64,000 nt of DNA, from the NCBI GenBank assembly GCA_033675265.1, contig JAUJYZ010000236.1:1-64000 (forward strand). The letters run 5' to 3'. The notes under the pieces were generated by a model. The model had not been told where the DNA came from and did no database searches. It saw only the letters and a program-made list of their open reading frames with translations. The stretch comes from Actinostola sp. cb2023. Lineage: Eukaryota > Cnidaria > Anthozoa > Actiniaria > Actinostolidae. Positions 11,842 to 21,852 of this stretch are shown here, one piece after another (position 1 is the stretch's first letter; each line of letters opens with the position of its first letter). The translations under genes and the position numbers were made by a program.

Positions 11842-12722
11842 TATCCAAACACAATATTACTCTGACGAATGGCTATATAAGGCTCGATCAGTCAGTAAAG
11901 ATTTCAGTAGATTTAGCCGGCGATATTATATCCAAACACAATATTACTCTGACGAATGGCTATATAAGGCTCGATCAGTCAGTAAAGTTATCAGTAGATT
12001 TAGCCGGTGATATTATATCCAAACACAATATTACTCTGACGAATGGCTATATAAGGCTCGATCAGTCAGTAAAGATTTCAGTAGATTTAGCCGGTGATAT
12101 TATATCCAAACACAATATTACTCTGACGAATGGCTATATAAGGCTCGATCAGTCAGTAAAGTTATCAGTAGATTTAGCCGGTGATATTATATCCAAACAC
12201 AATATTACTCTGACGAATGGCTATATAAGGCTCGATCAGTCAGTAAAGTTATCAGTAGATTTAGCCGGTGATATTATATCCAAACACAATATTACTCTGA
12301 CGAATGGCTATATAAGGGCTCGATCAGTCAGTAAAGTTATCAGTAGATTTAGCCGGTGATATTATATCCAAACACATTATTACTCTGACGAATGGCTATA
12401 TAAGGCTCGATCAGTCAGTAAAGTTATCAGTAGATTTAGCCGGTGATATTATATCCAAACACATTATTACTCTGACGAATGGCTATATAAGGCTCGATCA
12501 GTCAGTAAAGATTTCAGTAGATTTAGCCGGCGATATTATATCCAAACACAATATTACTCTGACGAATGGCTATATAAGGCTCGATCAGTCAGTAAAGTTT
12601 TCAGTAGATTTAGCCGGTAATATTATATCCAAACACAATATTACCCTGAAGAATGGCTATATAAGGCTCGATCAGTCAGTAAAGTTACCAGTAGATTTAG
12701 CCGGTGATATTATATCCAAACA
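11842..12722 (+). repeat. 87-bp tandem array with promoter-like monomers
   Basis: Ten near-identical 87-bp units start at 11844, 11931, 12018, 12105, 12192, 12279, 12367, 12454, 12541 and 12628, then a partial unit. Each contains GGCTATATAAGGCTCG, followed about 32 bases after the first T of TATATAA by the A of TCAGTAG, the spacing expected between a TATA box and an initiator. Units differ by one or two substitutions (gatttcag against gttatcag), so they were homogenised recently. Promoter activity is inference; no downstream frame starts close to the last unit. Confidence 0.9.
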
Positions 12723-12791
12723 CATTTGCTTAACCAATTATCAATTATATGACGTGCCACTGGGATAATACTGCATTACAACAAGAAACCA

Positions 12792-12987
12792 TTATACAGT
12801 CAATGTCATTAACGTTGTCCAGATAAAGAGAGATGAACACTACAATAAATGTCACGTGCCTCATTCTATATTTGGATTTGCGCGCGCAGAATTTTAATTT
12901 CAAAAGCATAAATCACCTCTGCCTGTGAAAACGGGCATTGTTTTATATGGACAACGTTAATGACATTGACTGCATAATATTATCTCT
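12792..12987. mobile_element. Foldback MITE, ~196 bp
   Basis: Arms of about 30 bp (TATACAGTCAATGTCATT on the left and its inverse on the right, both including AACGTTGTCC) enclose ~135 bases without coding capacity. Confidence 0.7.
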
Positions 12988-13110
12988 CAATAATATATAC
13001 AATATTCATGGTGAATGAAATATGTTCGAGCCATTGTGAAAATATAATTGTGTCGTCATGCATGCTTGATCATATTACATACACTGATTAGGGCTGTCCC
13101 GATTATGCTC

Positions 13111-13210
13111 GGCAACTTTTTGGCAACTTTTTGGTTTTGGGGCATCTTTTTTGATTTGGGGCAACTTTTCTCTCGTCGGGCATCTTTTCTGCTTTAAAGG
13201 GCAACTTTTA
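13111..13210 (+). repeat. hAT left subterminal repeats
   Basis: Four copies of GGCAACTTTT and two of GGCATCTTTT in about 100 bp just inside the left inverted repeat. Such clusters are usually transposase binding sites in hAT elements (family knowledge). Here they have the same strand orientation as the cluster at the other end. Confidence 0.8.
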
Positions 13211-13344
13211 TGTTTTTTAGGATTTTCAGGGAAATCATTTGGCCTGAAATGTGCAAAATAATATTTTGTTTTAATTTTGGCATCAAACTTCACTTTACTT
13301 CAGTCTAAAAACCGGAAGTATCGCTCGAGTGGATTGGTATCAGT

Positions 13345-15333
13345 GTGGTCATCCTGTGGTTTGACGAGCATGCTGTATTGTTGGCCAGCGTTCTCTTGAG
13401 TATTCAAAATGGCGGAGGTCGCAGAGGTTACGGTTCGGACTTGTCGAGTGAAGATGAAATAATAGAATCCAACCCTTTAACTATAGCCGGTACAGCTGGA
13501 GCAAAGTTAAGCACTCCTCAAAAAGCTGCCATTTCTCGAAAGAGAAAACTCCCAGACAACATTGCTGGAAAGAAGAACTATGTTCGTGGAACGGCGGGGC
13601 CTGATGTATCGCTTTGGCACAGGGTGAAGGAATTTCAAAATGAACACTTCACTGTTCAAACTGGGCAACTCTGGTGCAACGCCTGTAGAGAGGCATTATC
13701 AAGGAAGAAGAGTTCTCTGCAAAAGCATGTTACTTCTCAAAAGCATGTGAATGGTAAAGTTATTTTGGAGAAGGGTAAAAAGAAGGATCAGAATATTCGA
13801 GAGCTTATGTCCAAGCACAACACCATGAAAGGGTCTACCCTTCCAGAAGATATGAAACTCTATCGTTACGAACTAGTAGAGATTTTGCTGAAAGCTGGGA
13901 TCCCTCTCGCAAAGGTTGATATGCTTAGACCCTTCCTTGAAAAGTATGGCCATCGATTGACAGCACGTTCACATCTGTCAGAATTCATCCCTCTAATCTC
14001 CAAGAAAGAGAAGGAACTGTTGAAGAAAGAAATTGCTGCTGCAGATGGGTTTTCAGTTATCTTTGATGGAAGTACTAGACTTGGCGAAGCTTTGGCTATT
14101 GTAGTACGCTTCGTATATGAACAGTATAAAGTTCAGCAGCGGCTTATCAGGCTTGAAGTTCTAGCTCGAAGCCTCAATGCGGAACAACTGGCCCAGAGAC
14201 TGATCCAATGCCTGGCAGTCGATTATGGCATTACACCTCCTCATTTATTGGCAGCTATGAGGGACGGCGCAGCTGTAAATGAGGCTGCTCTGCGACAGAT
14301 TGGATTTTATTTTCCTAACGTGTTCAATGTGAAATGCTTTTCACATACCATAGATAATGCAGGGAAACATTTTGAATTTTCGGTGCTTGACACCTTTTCC
14401 AGATACTGGAGCACAATGTTTGCTCTAAGCCCAGCAGCTAGACTAGCTTGGAAAACCAAAACGGGCACTTCAATGAAGCTCAAATCCGATACCAGATGGT
14501 GGAGCCTTTTTGAAGTACTAGATTTGGTCTCTAAGTATTATGGGGATGTTGAGCCATTCTTGAGGGAAAACGACCTGTCTCCTATGTGTAGAGCCAAGCT
14601 ACTGGAGATTTTTGATGACCCTGAGGCTACCCGTGACCTGGAAATGGAACTGGCAGCTATGATTGATGCAGGCAGGCATTTTGTTTGCGCCACATATTAC
14701 CTGGAAGGGGACGGGCCACTTGTGTTCTCTTGTTATGAGCGCCTGTCAACACTAGCCCATGCTATTGCCATTGAGGCATATCCCAATGCAGAGGCCAAAG
14801 CCAGGCAGCATGCAGGTGTGAACCATGCACTTTACAATCAGCTTATTGCAAAGGCAAAGGATTGCATAAACCCAGGATTCCAGTATTTCCAGAGGAAATT
14901 TAGTGTAGAATTTCGTTCCACTGTGCGTGCTTTCAAAGCAGCACGCCTGTGTTGCCCTGTGAAAGTACAAGAACTACACCCAAATGCTGCCTCTGTCCAA
15001 GCACTAAAAGAGTTTGGTTTTTTTTCTGATGGTGAGATTGCAGGTCTTGTCCAAGAACTGCCTAATTACTTGGCCAGTGCAGATGGCACAGTTTGCGAGT
15101 CAGAGGATGATAAAGTACGATGGTGGAGTGATCATGTTAATGCTCTACCAAATTGGTCAGCAGCTACAAAGAAGATCTTGCTAGTTCAGCCGAGCTCAGC
15201 ATCTGCAGAGAGAGTATTTAGCATGCTACAGAATGCGTTTAACCATCAGAAAGATGGAGCATTGGAGGAAACTCTTGAAGTTTCTGTGATGCTTCGGTAT
15301 AATGGCAACAAGCGCAATAATGCCGAGGTGTAA
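13345..15333 (+). CDS. hAT transposase, 662 aa
   Basis: Cuts and pastes the element by DDE chemistry. A BED-like zinc finger is visible at residues 111-134 (C111-x2-C114-x13-H128-x5-H134). The RNase H-like core follows with the first acidic residue D241 (IFDGST), the second D307 (MRDGAAVN), a CFSHTIDNAGKHF block after it, the SDTRWWS motif in the inserted helical domain, and the catalytic E622 in SASAERVFS, which belongs to the C-terminal hAT dimerisation region. Length is normal for the family. No stop or frameshift interrupts it. The first ATG is used here, but the N-terminus is uncertain: an ATG in another frame at 13409 with a good context (AAAATGGCG) opens only a short frame, and residues 1-20 do not look conserved. 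The frame lies wholly between the inverted repeats. Confidence 0.93.
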   Translation: MVILWFDEHAVLLASVLLSIQNGGGRRGYGSDLSSEDEIIESNPLTIAGTAGAKLSTPQKAAISRKRKLPDNIAGKKNYVRGTAGPDVSLWHRVKEFQNEHFTVQTGQLWCNACREALSRKKSSLQKHVTSQKHVNGKVILEKGKKKDQNIRELMSKHNTMKGSTLPEDMKLYRYELVEILLKAGIPLAKVDMLRPFLEKYGHRLTARSHLSEFIPLISKKEKELLKKEIAAADGFSVIFDGSTRLGEALAIVVRFVYEQYKVQQRLIRLEVLARSLNAEQLAQRLIQCLAVDYGITPPHLLAAMRDGAAVNEAALRQIGFYFPNVFNVKCFSHTIDNAGKHFEFSVLDTFSRYWSTMFALSPAARLAWKTKTGTSMKLKSDTRWWSLFEVLDLVSKYYGDVEPFLRENDLSPMCRAKLLEIFDDPEATRDLEMELAAMIDAGRHFVCATYYLEGDGPLVFSCYERLSTLAHAIAIEAYPNAEAKARQHAGVNHALYNQLIAKAKDCINPGFQYFQRKFSVEFRSTVRAFKAARLCCPVKVQELHPNAASVQALKEFGFFSDGEIAGLVQELPNYLASADGTVCESEDDKVRWWSDHVNALPNWSAATKKILLVQPSSASAERVFSMLQNAFNHQKDGALEETLEVSVMLRYNGNKRNNAEV

Positions 15334-15550
15334 TTTGAGAAGTTTAAGTGGTGTTCTACTGAGCAGATCATGAAAGCTGGACAAATATTGCTATATGGGT
15401 GATGGCTCAGAACATGTTGCTATAAGAGACATATGGACATCATAATTGGAATATGGTGCGATATGAACCAAGTTGTTTTGTTTTCACTGTACACATGGTG
15501 CATTTGTTATTGCATTACATTAATTTTACAGATTATTGTTTGTTCTTTAC

Positions 15551-15556
15551 AATAAA
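15551..15556 (+). terminator. AATAAA polyadenylation signal of the hAT gene
   Basis: AATAAA lies about 220 bases downstream of the transposase stop codon and inside the right inverted repeat, so the element carries its own 3' processing signal. Confidence 0.6.
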
Positions 15557-15632
15557 ACATCTAATTTTCAATTTTGGGTTTCATTTTCCTTATAAAAATC
15601 CCCGAAAAAAGAAAAATCTCGGTAGCATCCTT

Positions 15633-15727
15633 AAGGCAACTTTTTAAAATTCAGGCAACTTTTTGGCAACTTTTGCAATTTTGGGGCAACTTTTTGGCAA
15701 CTTTTGGCGATTTTGGGGGCATCTTTT
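15633..15727 (+). repeat. hAT right subterminal repeats
   Basis: Five GGCAACTTTT copies (about 15634, 15653, 15665, 15684, 15695) and one GGCATCTTTT, in the same orientation as those at the left end rather than inverted. Confidence 0.8.
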
Positions 15728-15768
15728 CAGAGAATTTGGAGCATAATTGGGACAGCCCTAACACTGAT

Positions 15769-16046
15769 ATAGATCATTGCTGCAAAAATATATAGATCAT
15801 TGCAACAATATATAGTTCATTGCAAAAATATATATATCATTGCAAAAATATATAGATCATTGCATAAATATATAGATCATTGCAAAAATATATATAGGTC
15901 ATTGCAAAAATATATAGATCATTGCAAAAATATATAGATCATTGCAAAAATATATAGATCATTGCAAAAATATATAGATCATTGCAAAAATATATAGATC
16001 ATTGCAAAAATATATAGATCATTGCAAAAATATATAGATCATTGCA
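15769..16046. repeat. 20-bp minisatellite, left part
   Basis: About 14 copies of a 20-bp unit (aaaaatatatagatcattgc). The array is interrupted and resumes at about 17434-17497 with three more copies, so the sequence between is an insertion. Confidence 0.95.
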
Positions 16047-16050
16047 AGTA

Positions 16051-16152
16051 TTATTTACAATATGAGTGGCAATGTTGTATCTTATTTACAATCTCGAGCC
16101 GAAGGCGAGAGATTGTAAATAAGATACAACATTGTCACGAATATTGTAAATT
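16051..16152. repeat. Foldback hairpin, ~46-bp arms
   Basis: Arms containing 'tgttgtatcttatttacaat' (left) and its inverse (right) surround a 9-base centre 'gccgaaggc'. The inner ~30 bp of each arm pair almost perfectly. Confidence 0.85.
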
Positions 16153-17161
16153 ACTTATGATATTGTTTAATCATTGTTTGAACCAGGTAGGCGTTTCAAC
16201 CAGAATTGTAGTCAATATCCGATTGAGATGAAAAGAATATAATAATTAAATAACTGTTCTTTTAGCACTCAATTCTCATTCCGATTGCTTGACCGCACTA
16301 GCTAAACAATGAAGGCAGTTTCGCATTGATGTCGATTGTTTAATAAATGTTTTATTCCTTTTCATACTTGATAGTTTTTGAATAGAGTTGATTGCTCATT
16401 AACACATACAAAGAACAAATACGGCAAATATGTAATATGAATGCTTTTTCATTTAGAATATCATTTACACCTTTGTTTGGTTTTCAAAGGGCGCTTTAAT
16501 TGTGAATGCGAACGGAGTTTAATTTTGATTCTTTTCAATCAAATCAAGAACAGTTCTCACAGAAGGTCATAGAGCTAAGCCGGGCATTTGAGACGATGGC
16601 TGACAATTTTCGTAAACTGCCAAAAGTGCATCACAAGAAAGTCAGTTGTTGAGGGAATGTGCCCAAACTAGCACCGAAGTGGAGTGTAAAGACGGATTTC
16701 TGAAGTCTGGCAGATATCTCGTAAAAACAAGGTAGAAAGGAAAGAGTCTATTGACTTTCGTTTGACACATAAATTCCGTATGAAGTTCTAGTTCGACTAA
16801 CATTACTTTACCATCTTCTAATTCGAGGTTCTTGAAAAGAATAACGTACATGTAGCAAGTAACGCAATATTTAGCGAGAACTGCGCGAAGTCCTTATTTT
16901 GAAGTAATCTCTTGTCTTTCAAAGTTTGTTATAATTTATTTGAGATTGTGAAAGTATTGCCGCACAAAGCTAGAAATCCAATGATTGTATCATTAGTAAG
17001 CAAGCTAAAACTGTGAAGGTGCTAAGCTCCAATGAAGGGAGTTACATTAAAGAAACTGCGGAACAAAAACTAACGTGTACTGATTTTTCTTAATTAGCTT
17101 TTAGGATAATGTATTGTTCAGTCTCATATAATGCATTGATCGATACAGAATACTTATAGAG

Positions 17162-17240
17162 CTTATTAGTATTCTGTATCTGATACAGAATACTAATAAG
17201 GTCTATTAGTATTCTGTATCAGATACAGAATACTAATAAG
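17162..17240. repeat. Two adjacent ~39-bp palindromes
   Basis: CTTATTAGTATTCTGTATC and its inverse form the first (17162-17200); a near-identical second follows at 17203-17240; a third half-copy is at 17242-17262. The counterpart is in the other family X copy at 33409-33487. Confidence 0.9.
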
Positions 17241-17433
17241 CTTTATTACTATTCTGTATCATACTTATGAACAATTGCAGTAATTAATCAACCCCACCTA
17301 TTCCCTGCCAACTATTCAAACCCTCCCCGTGCTTTTAGTTTCTTGGAAATTGTATGGGAGTTACAAGGTAGCCACGTGACCAGAATGCTGAGCACAGATT
17401 GGACAGCTGCCTAATGAATTATTAATGAATATT

Positions 17434-17497
17434 ATAAAAATATATAGATCATTGCAAAAATATATAGATCATTGCAAAAATATATAGATCATTGCAA
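17434..17497. repeat. 20-bp minisatellite, right part
   Basis: Three copies of the same 20-bp unit as 15769-16046, on the other side of the family X insertion. Confidence 0.9.
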
Positions 17498-17510
17498 GCG
17501 ACTCAGAGTA

Positions 17511-17664
17511 TTTTATGGTTTGACAGATAATACGCGCAGATATTTCAGGTACGTGTGGAGTAGTCTGATTTTTTTCTGAGCCCTTATATTTAATTAGGAC
17601 GAGGAAAAATACGACGGCAATGAGTAAAATGTCCGCAAGTATTATCTGTCAAACCATCAAATAA
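17511..17664. mobile_element. Foldback MITE, ~154 bp
   Basis: Inverted arms TTATGGTTTGACAGATAATA (left, from 17513) and the inverse (right, to 17663) enclose about 100 non-coding bases. Confidence 0.75.
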
Positions 17665-17689
17665 CGGGTTTATTATTCCACAATTGATT

Positions 17690-17755
17690 ATTATTATTAT
17701 TATTAATATTATTATTATATCCTCTTCTTCTTATTATTATTAGTAGTAAAGATTC
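17690..17755. repeat. ATT-rich microsatellite
   Basis: TTATTATT-type low-complexity run directly after the foldback element. Confidence 0.8.
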
Positions 17756-17959
17756 TGCTTTTTAGAATGTACTTTTGCATGACACCTAAAGCCGGCAATG
17801 CATGCCGGTCTACCTGTATTCTACTTGATTGTAATAAACACTTGGGGCTTAGTTGGTAGTTTCACTGGCAATTGGTTATGAGGATCGCTACGTAGGAATC
17901 AGTGCTACAAAAATTAATATTGAAAAAAACACATGCAAATAGAGTGGTTTTCATAAACC

Positions 17960-18100
17960 TGAGAAATATTACACAGCGGTGCGAAAATATGAATTTTATT
18001 TTCGAGTGGTAAAAACAACATTTTACCAACGAGTGCAGCGAGCGAGTAAAGTATTGTTTTTAACACGAGAAAATAAAATTTATGATATCTTCAAGCCGCC
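17960..18100. repeat. Imperfect inverted repeat, MITE-like
   Basis: 'gcgaaaatatgaattttattttcgagtg' and 'cacgagaaaataaaatttatgata' face each other around a 'gagtgcagcgagcgagt' centre. It is palindromic and AT-rich with no gene. The following ~1 kb (18101-19146) has no supportable gene; its short frames on both strands lack conserved features. Confidence 0.5.
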
Positions 18101-19251
18101 ATGTAATTTTCTTTTTATATATTATTATATAGATGCTTTCACTTCAGCGGGAAATGACTGGAAATCCGTCTCACCAGCCGAGGGTCCACAAGAGTGAGGT
18201 CCCGGATGGAGTTTCGGATGAATTTTCCGAGTGGTCTATTTTGCAGTAAAACAGTCTTGTCTATATAATAATAAGATCCTCTGACACTCTTTGTAAAGAG
18301 AAGACTTCTTAAAGGGTAATTTAGCTGATGAAGTAAAACTGAAATGTTTTTATGTGGGCGGTTGCGCAATTCCATGTCCGCTATGGAGACTTCCGGTATA
18401 ACTGGAAAGGGAACAAAGCTACCAGGCCTTCTTCTCCTCATCCTCTCTTTCGTTCACGAATTGAACAATACACACGATTGTACCTTCGTCACCCCATTTC
18501 CTCCCTTTAAATAACTTTATTTCCTATTTGTTCTAATAAGTACCAATTGTGCAAGTTTTCACGCTCACTATTCCTGGGAACATTGCACTAAAGTAGACAG
18601 GTTACAGCTAAGGTGGTTCCCAAAATACATTTGCTATGTGAATAAACGGCCACTCCAAACAATTTGCCAACTCAGTTAGGCGTTGTCTGTTTCCGTTCTC
18701 GTCAAACAGAGCTTGTCCAATGCAATGTTTCCGCTCAGGATAATTACTACTCGGCGTGGACTGCCTGTGGCAGATGCCGAATCTTTTTTAAAAAATGTGT
18801 TTTTTTTGGTGTTGGAAGTGTCCAGTCCATCCCGGCCACAGGAAGCCCAGGAAGAGCGAGAGAAGCATCAGCATTCGAAAAAAATCGATTTTCTGGTCCG
18901 TTAGTGGAGTAAACGACGAGAGAAGCATCAGCTCGATTAGAGAAGCAATTGAACTTGCCAATCAGTTGGCAGGGTTTGCAGACTGGCATCGTGTTAGTGG
19001 CGTACAATTAGATGTACAACTGAAATCGCTTACCCAATCCTCGATTCATAGGTTTTTCAAGCAATAAACTGTATATATTTGTTGACACTACATCAAGCCC
19101 CGTTTATCTGTTGTAGTTCATGTTCGCTGAAAAGGTTAAAGGTTTTGAGGTTGGAGCACTACAAACACATAATAATAAACTGCAGTGATAAAATCTGTTG
19201 TTCTATTGATATTCCCTGTCCCTACAGATCAGATATCATATTACTAAAATT

Positions 19252-19360
19252 TGGGCTTCCTGTGGTGGTTACCACTTTGTGAGCGACCACTTTTCCTGGT
19301 CCTGAGGGTGGACGCTTACGGGAGGTTCAACTGTATACAAAATGACCACAGGAAGCCCAA
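19252..19360. mobile_element. Small MITE with TGGGCTTCCTGTGGT ends
   Basis: 109 bp with perfect inverted ends TGGGCTTCCTGTGGT and ACCACAGGAAGCCCA. A related copy in duplication unit 2 spans 25216-25365 and has an extra internal end. Single matching ends also occur near 1151, 1280, 18838 and 57868, so this family is widespread in the window. Confidence 0.75.
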
Positions 19361-19433
19361 AACATAGTTTATATAAAAACAGAGGATGGTAAGCCTGTGG
19401 GCTAAAGATTGCCCGGAGTTCCAGCTGATCATC

Positions 19434-19597
19434 CCATGATCATCCCATTAACATTTTTAAGAAAGAACTGAAAACTAATTTTTATAATCAAGCATTTAAT
19501 TTCTGATTAATTACTATTATTATTATTAATTGTAACAGCGCCATTGAACCTCGTAATTGGCGCTATATAAATCTATTATTATTATTATTATTATGGC
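19434..19597 (+). mobile_element. 5'-truncated non-LTR retrotransposon tail
   Basis: The frame 19447-19506 encodes INIFKKELKTNFYNQAFNF and then a stop, matching in pattern the C-terminal end of CR1/L2-type reverse transcriptase ORFs (xFKxxLKTxxFNxAF). After the stop come 'ggcgctatataaat' and an ATT-repeat tail, typical of such 3' ends. It is missing at the equivalent point of duplication unit 2 (near 25440), so it was inserted after the duplication or removed from unit 2. Confidence 0.65.
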
Positions 19598-20117
19598 CAC
19601 ACGCCGAGTAAACGCTCAATGAGCGTCTAGTTTTAAGGAAAAATACAGCATAAAGATATATATCCATTTTCGCTTAATATTTTCACGTTTTATATCATGT
19701 GTCAGGGGCTTGTGATGCCGGTCATTATATGGATAGTGAGGAATAAATTGATTGATTGATTGATAATATAGCTAGCTCAGTAGTTTTTTTTTCGGTTTTC
19801 ATTATTGTTGGTACGTATGTTATTTCTTTAACGGTACTCTTGTTTTTCTTTTGTGTATACAAAAATGTAAACAACTAAAAATAAAAATAAAAAGTAAATT
19901 ATGTAATTTTATTAAATGACCGAGTATCTCGAAGCCTGGTATCTAGCAAATCAAGCAATTTGATTGGTTAGATTCTTTCTCGGACCGGTCTAGATTCTCC
20001 CGTAATAACCGGTCCGCACATGCATCTTAAAATCTGTAAACATTGTTTCAATTCTTTCACAATTTCATATAAACAAAGAAACTTAAAGATTGAACTATTA
20101 CCAATTGTTCAGGAAAC

Positions 20118-21041
20118 ATGGACGAAGAGGAATTTTACTATTTTGACGAATTGACAGATGACTTAGACTTAGCAAATGCAGCAAAAACCTATGAAGAGCA
20201 AATGACCGGCAAGGAGAAAGACGACGAAGACGATGAAATGATAAACAGCTTTTTACATGCGCAAAAATCCAGAAATACCGAGTACAAAACAAAAAGCGAC
20301 ATGAAGACTTGGAAAAGATTTTGTCAGTCCAATGAAGAAGAAAGAAAAATGGAAGACATACCTTCAGAAGAGCTCAACAAACTTTTCTGCAAATTTGTCA
20401 TCTCCGTCCGTAAACAAGATGGCGGCGAGTACGAGCCTGGCACACTGAGTGGTTTTCAACGAAGTTTCCAACGTTACCTCCAGGACAAAGGATCCTCATA
20501 CAATATTCTCAAGGATAACGAGTTTTCCAAGTCAAGAAACGTTATTGCTGCCAAGAGAAAGAACCTCACCCACCAAGGTAAAGGAAATCGTCCACACGCA
20601 ACGAGAGAGCTTACTAAAGCTGAAGAAGATACACTCTTTGAGAGCGGGCAGTTGAGTATTGAAGAACCAAAGGCTTTGCAAAAGGCTTTGTGGTGGTTTC
20701 TATCCCTTCATTTCGGTTGGAGAGCCAGAGATGAAAGTCGAAAGTTGAGCTGGGAAGATGTCAGCCTTGAAAATGCTTTTGAACCAAAAGCCTATGCCAT
20801 TACAAACAAATCAAGATGTCCTGTTGAATTTTACAAGGTTTTTCGCAGTCATCGACCACAATCCATGCTAGCACCTGATTCTCCTTTCTATTTGGCCATT
20901 AACCACAGGCGAAAACCAGAAGATGAAGTTTGGTATTTAGACAGACCTCTGGGTAAAAATGAAATTGGCAAGTTCTTGAAAGAATCAGCGCATCGCACAC
21001 AATTGCCCAAGAAATTGTGTCATGATCGTGGTTTTAGTTAA
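20118..21041 (+). pseudogene. Crypton-like tyrosine recombinase (DUF3504/KIAA1958-like), copy A, 3' truncated
   Basis: The frame starts at an ATG within a leader shared with unit 2 and encodes an acidic N-terminus (residues 1-50), a helical core-binding-like region (about 55-140, KTWKRFC...YLQDKG) and the start of a tyrosine-recombinase catalytic domain with the first Arg at R202 (GWRARDE). Two lesions separate it from the intact pattern in copy C. There is an in-frame loss of 29 residues between N219 and A220, which removes the Lys-rich hairpin expected to hold the catalytic Lys. After ESA, at 20990, it runs into unrelated sequence beginning CATCGCACA and stops 17 codons later, losing HxxR, His and the Tyr nucleophile. 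An undamaged protein would be about 460 residues. Such DUF3504 domains are Crypton-derived (established knowledge). The copy cannot be catalytic. Confidence 0.85.
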
Positions 21042-21852
21042 ATGGCAAATATAAAACATTCCAATAATATATAAACATTTTGAAAAATAATCCTGTATTT
21101 ATTTTCCCCCAAAACCGTGTTTATATATTTTTCCGAAGCAGTTTTCGCAAAATCCCGCGAGAAATTTTAAATTCGGGCCCAGGCCCCAATCGGCCAATTC
21201 TCTTGAATTCTCAGCCTTTTTCAGTCAAACTTAATCGATCATCTAAGGGAGTCTGGGACCAGAAAACTTGGTTTCCCTGTGGAACAGAGGCCTGGCTACT
21301 ATATTATCTAATATGGCAGACGAAGAAAGCCTTCTGGCAAGAGAAAAACGTTCGCGAACTTGGGCAATTTGGCGTTCTGTCCGTATACAGCGACCACAAA
21401 AAAGCTTGAAAAATCGCATGATACGCTTATTTTATTGGCAAACGAATACAAGTCTCTGAAATGTCTGTAGAAGTACATCAGATTTCCGATGTTAAGTATT
21501 TTATTGTGGACGTTCGTAAAGCACAAGAAGCTGGTTTTCTTCGCGACGGCCTGATTTCCATACAAAATACGGCCATTCTGGGCCGTATTCACTAAAAGAA
21601 AATCGCTGGATAGACAAACATTTCAGAGGTACGGATTAAATTAAGTTGTTTTATTGTCGTAATAATTTTATTTTCCGATGTTAAGTTTTCTTCGATACGT
21701 GCTGTTATCTTGCTATAAATTTATGAAAGTACGGCTGCACGCGTGTTTACTGTAAAATGTCGGAGTTAATGAGCTTGAAACTTGAAATTTGACCACAAGA
21801 TAATATGCAAATTAGGAAATACACCGGAAGTGACCTTTCATTTTACGCTATG
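20991..21852. mobile_element. Insert I (862 bp) between recombinase copies A and B
   Basis: Starts CATCGCACACAATT directly after a CG and ends TTACGCTATG before AGGACAAAGG of copy B. The first nine bases match those of the insert in copy C (26848). The right end resembles that insert's GTGCGATG end only weakly. There is a gene-like start 'atggcagacgaagaaagc' at 21313, but its frame is short. The recombinase sequences on either side overlap by about 0.5 kb, so this is not a simple insertion. Confidence 0.45.

Larger units (their letters stand above)
13081..15768 (+). mobile_element. Intact autonomous hAT transposon with 8-bp TSD
   Basis: The 2,672-bp element spans 13089-15760 and is flanked by ACACTGAT on both sides (13081-13088 and 15761-15768), the 8-bp duplication typical of hAT insertion. 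The 22-bp terminal inverted repeats (13089-13110, 15739-15760, starting TAGGGCTGTCCC) differ at one position. The single long frame inside encodes a hAT transposase with all three acidic residues. Short GGCAACTTTT repeats fill both subterminal regions. Perfect duplication and intact coding suggest a recent insertion. The right flank begins the 20-bp 'atatatagatcattgc' array. Confidence 0.95.
16047..17433. mobile_element. Dispersed repeat family X, copy 1 (inserted in the 20-bp array)
   Basis: A ~1.39-kb segment splits the 20-bp minisatellite. Its part 16512-17266 is clearly related to 32785-33492, and its end 17367-17433 ('ggtagccacgtgacc' to 'gaattattaatgaatatta') to 34093-34164. The same terminal motif occurs at 56214-56236. 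It contains a foldback at 16051-16152 and a palindrome pair at 17162-17240, and no conserved protein frame. Exact ends and target duplication are not clear. It is probably non-autonomous. Confidence 0.7.

Noticed and set aside
18139..19067. Frames of 72-100 codons on both strands before the duplication
   Set aside because: No recognisable domain, no splice support, and overlapping frames on both strands in a MITE-rich region.
20776..20776. The 29-residue gap in recombinase copy A as a spliced intron
   Set aside because: The missing segment in the other copies has no GT...AG boundaries and is a multiple of three coding for conserved residues, so it is a deletion in A.
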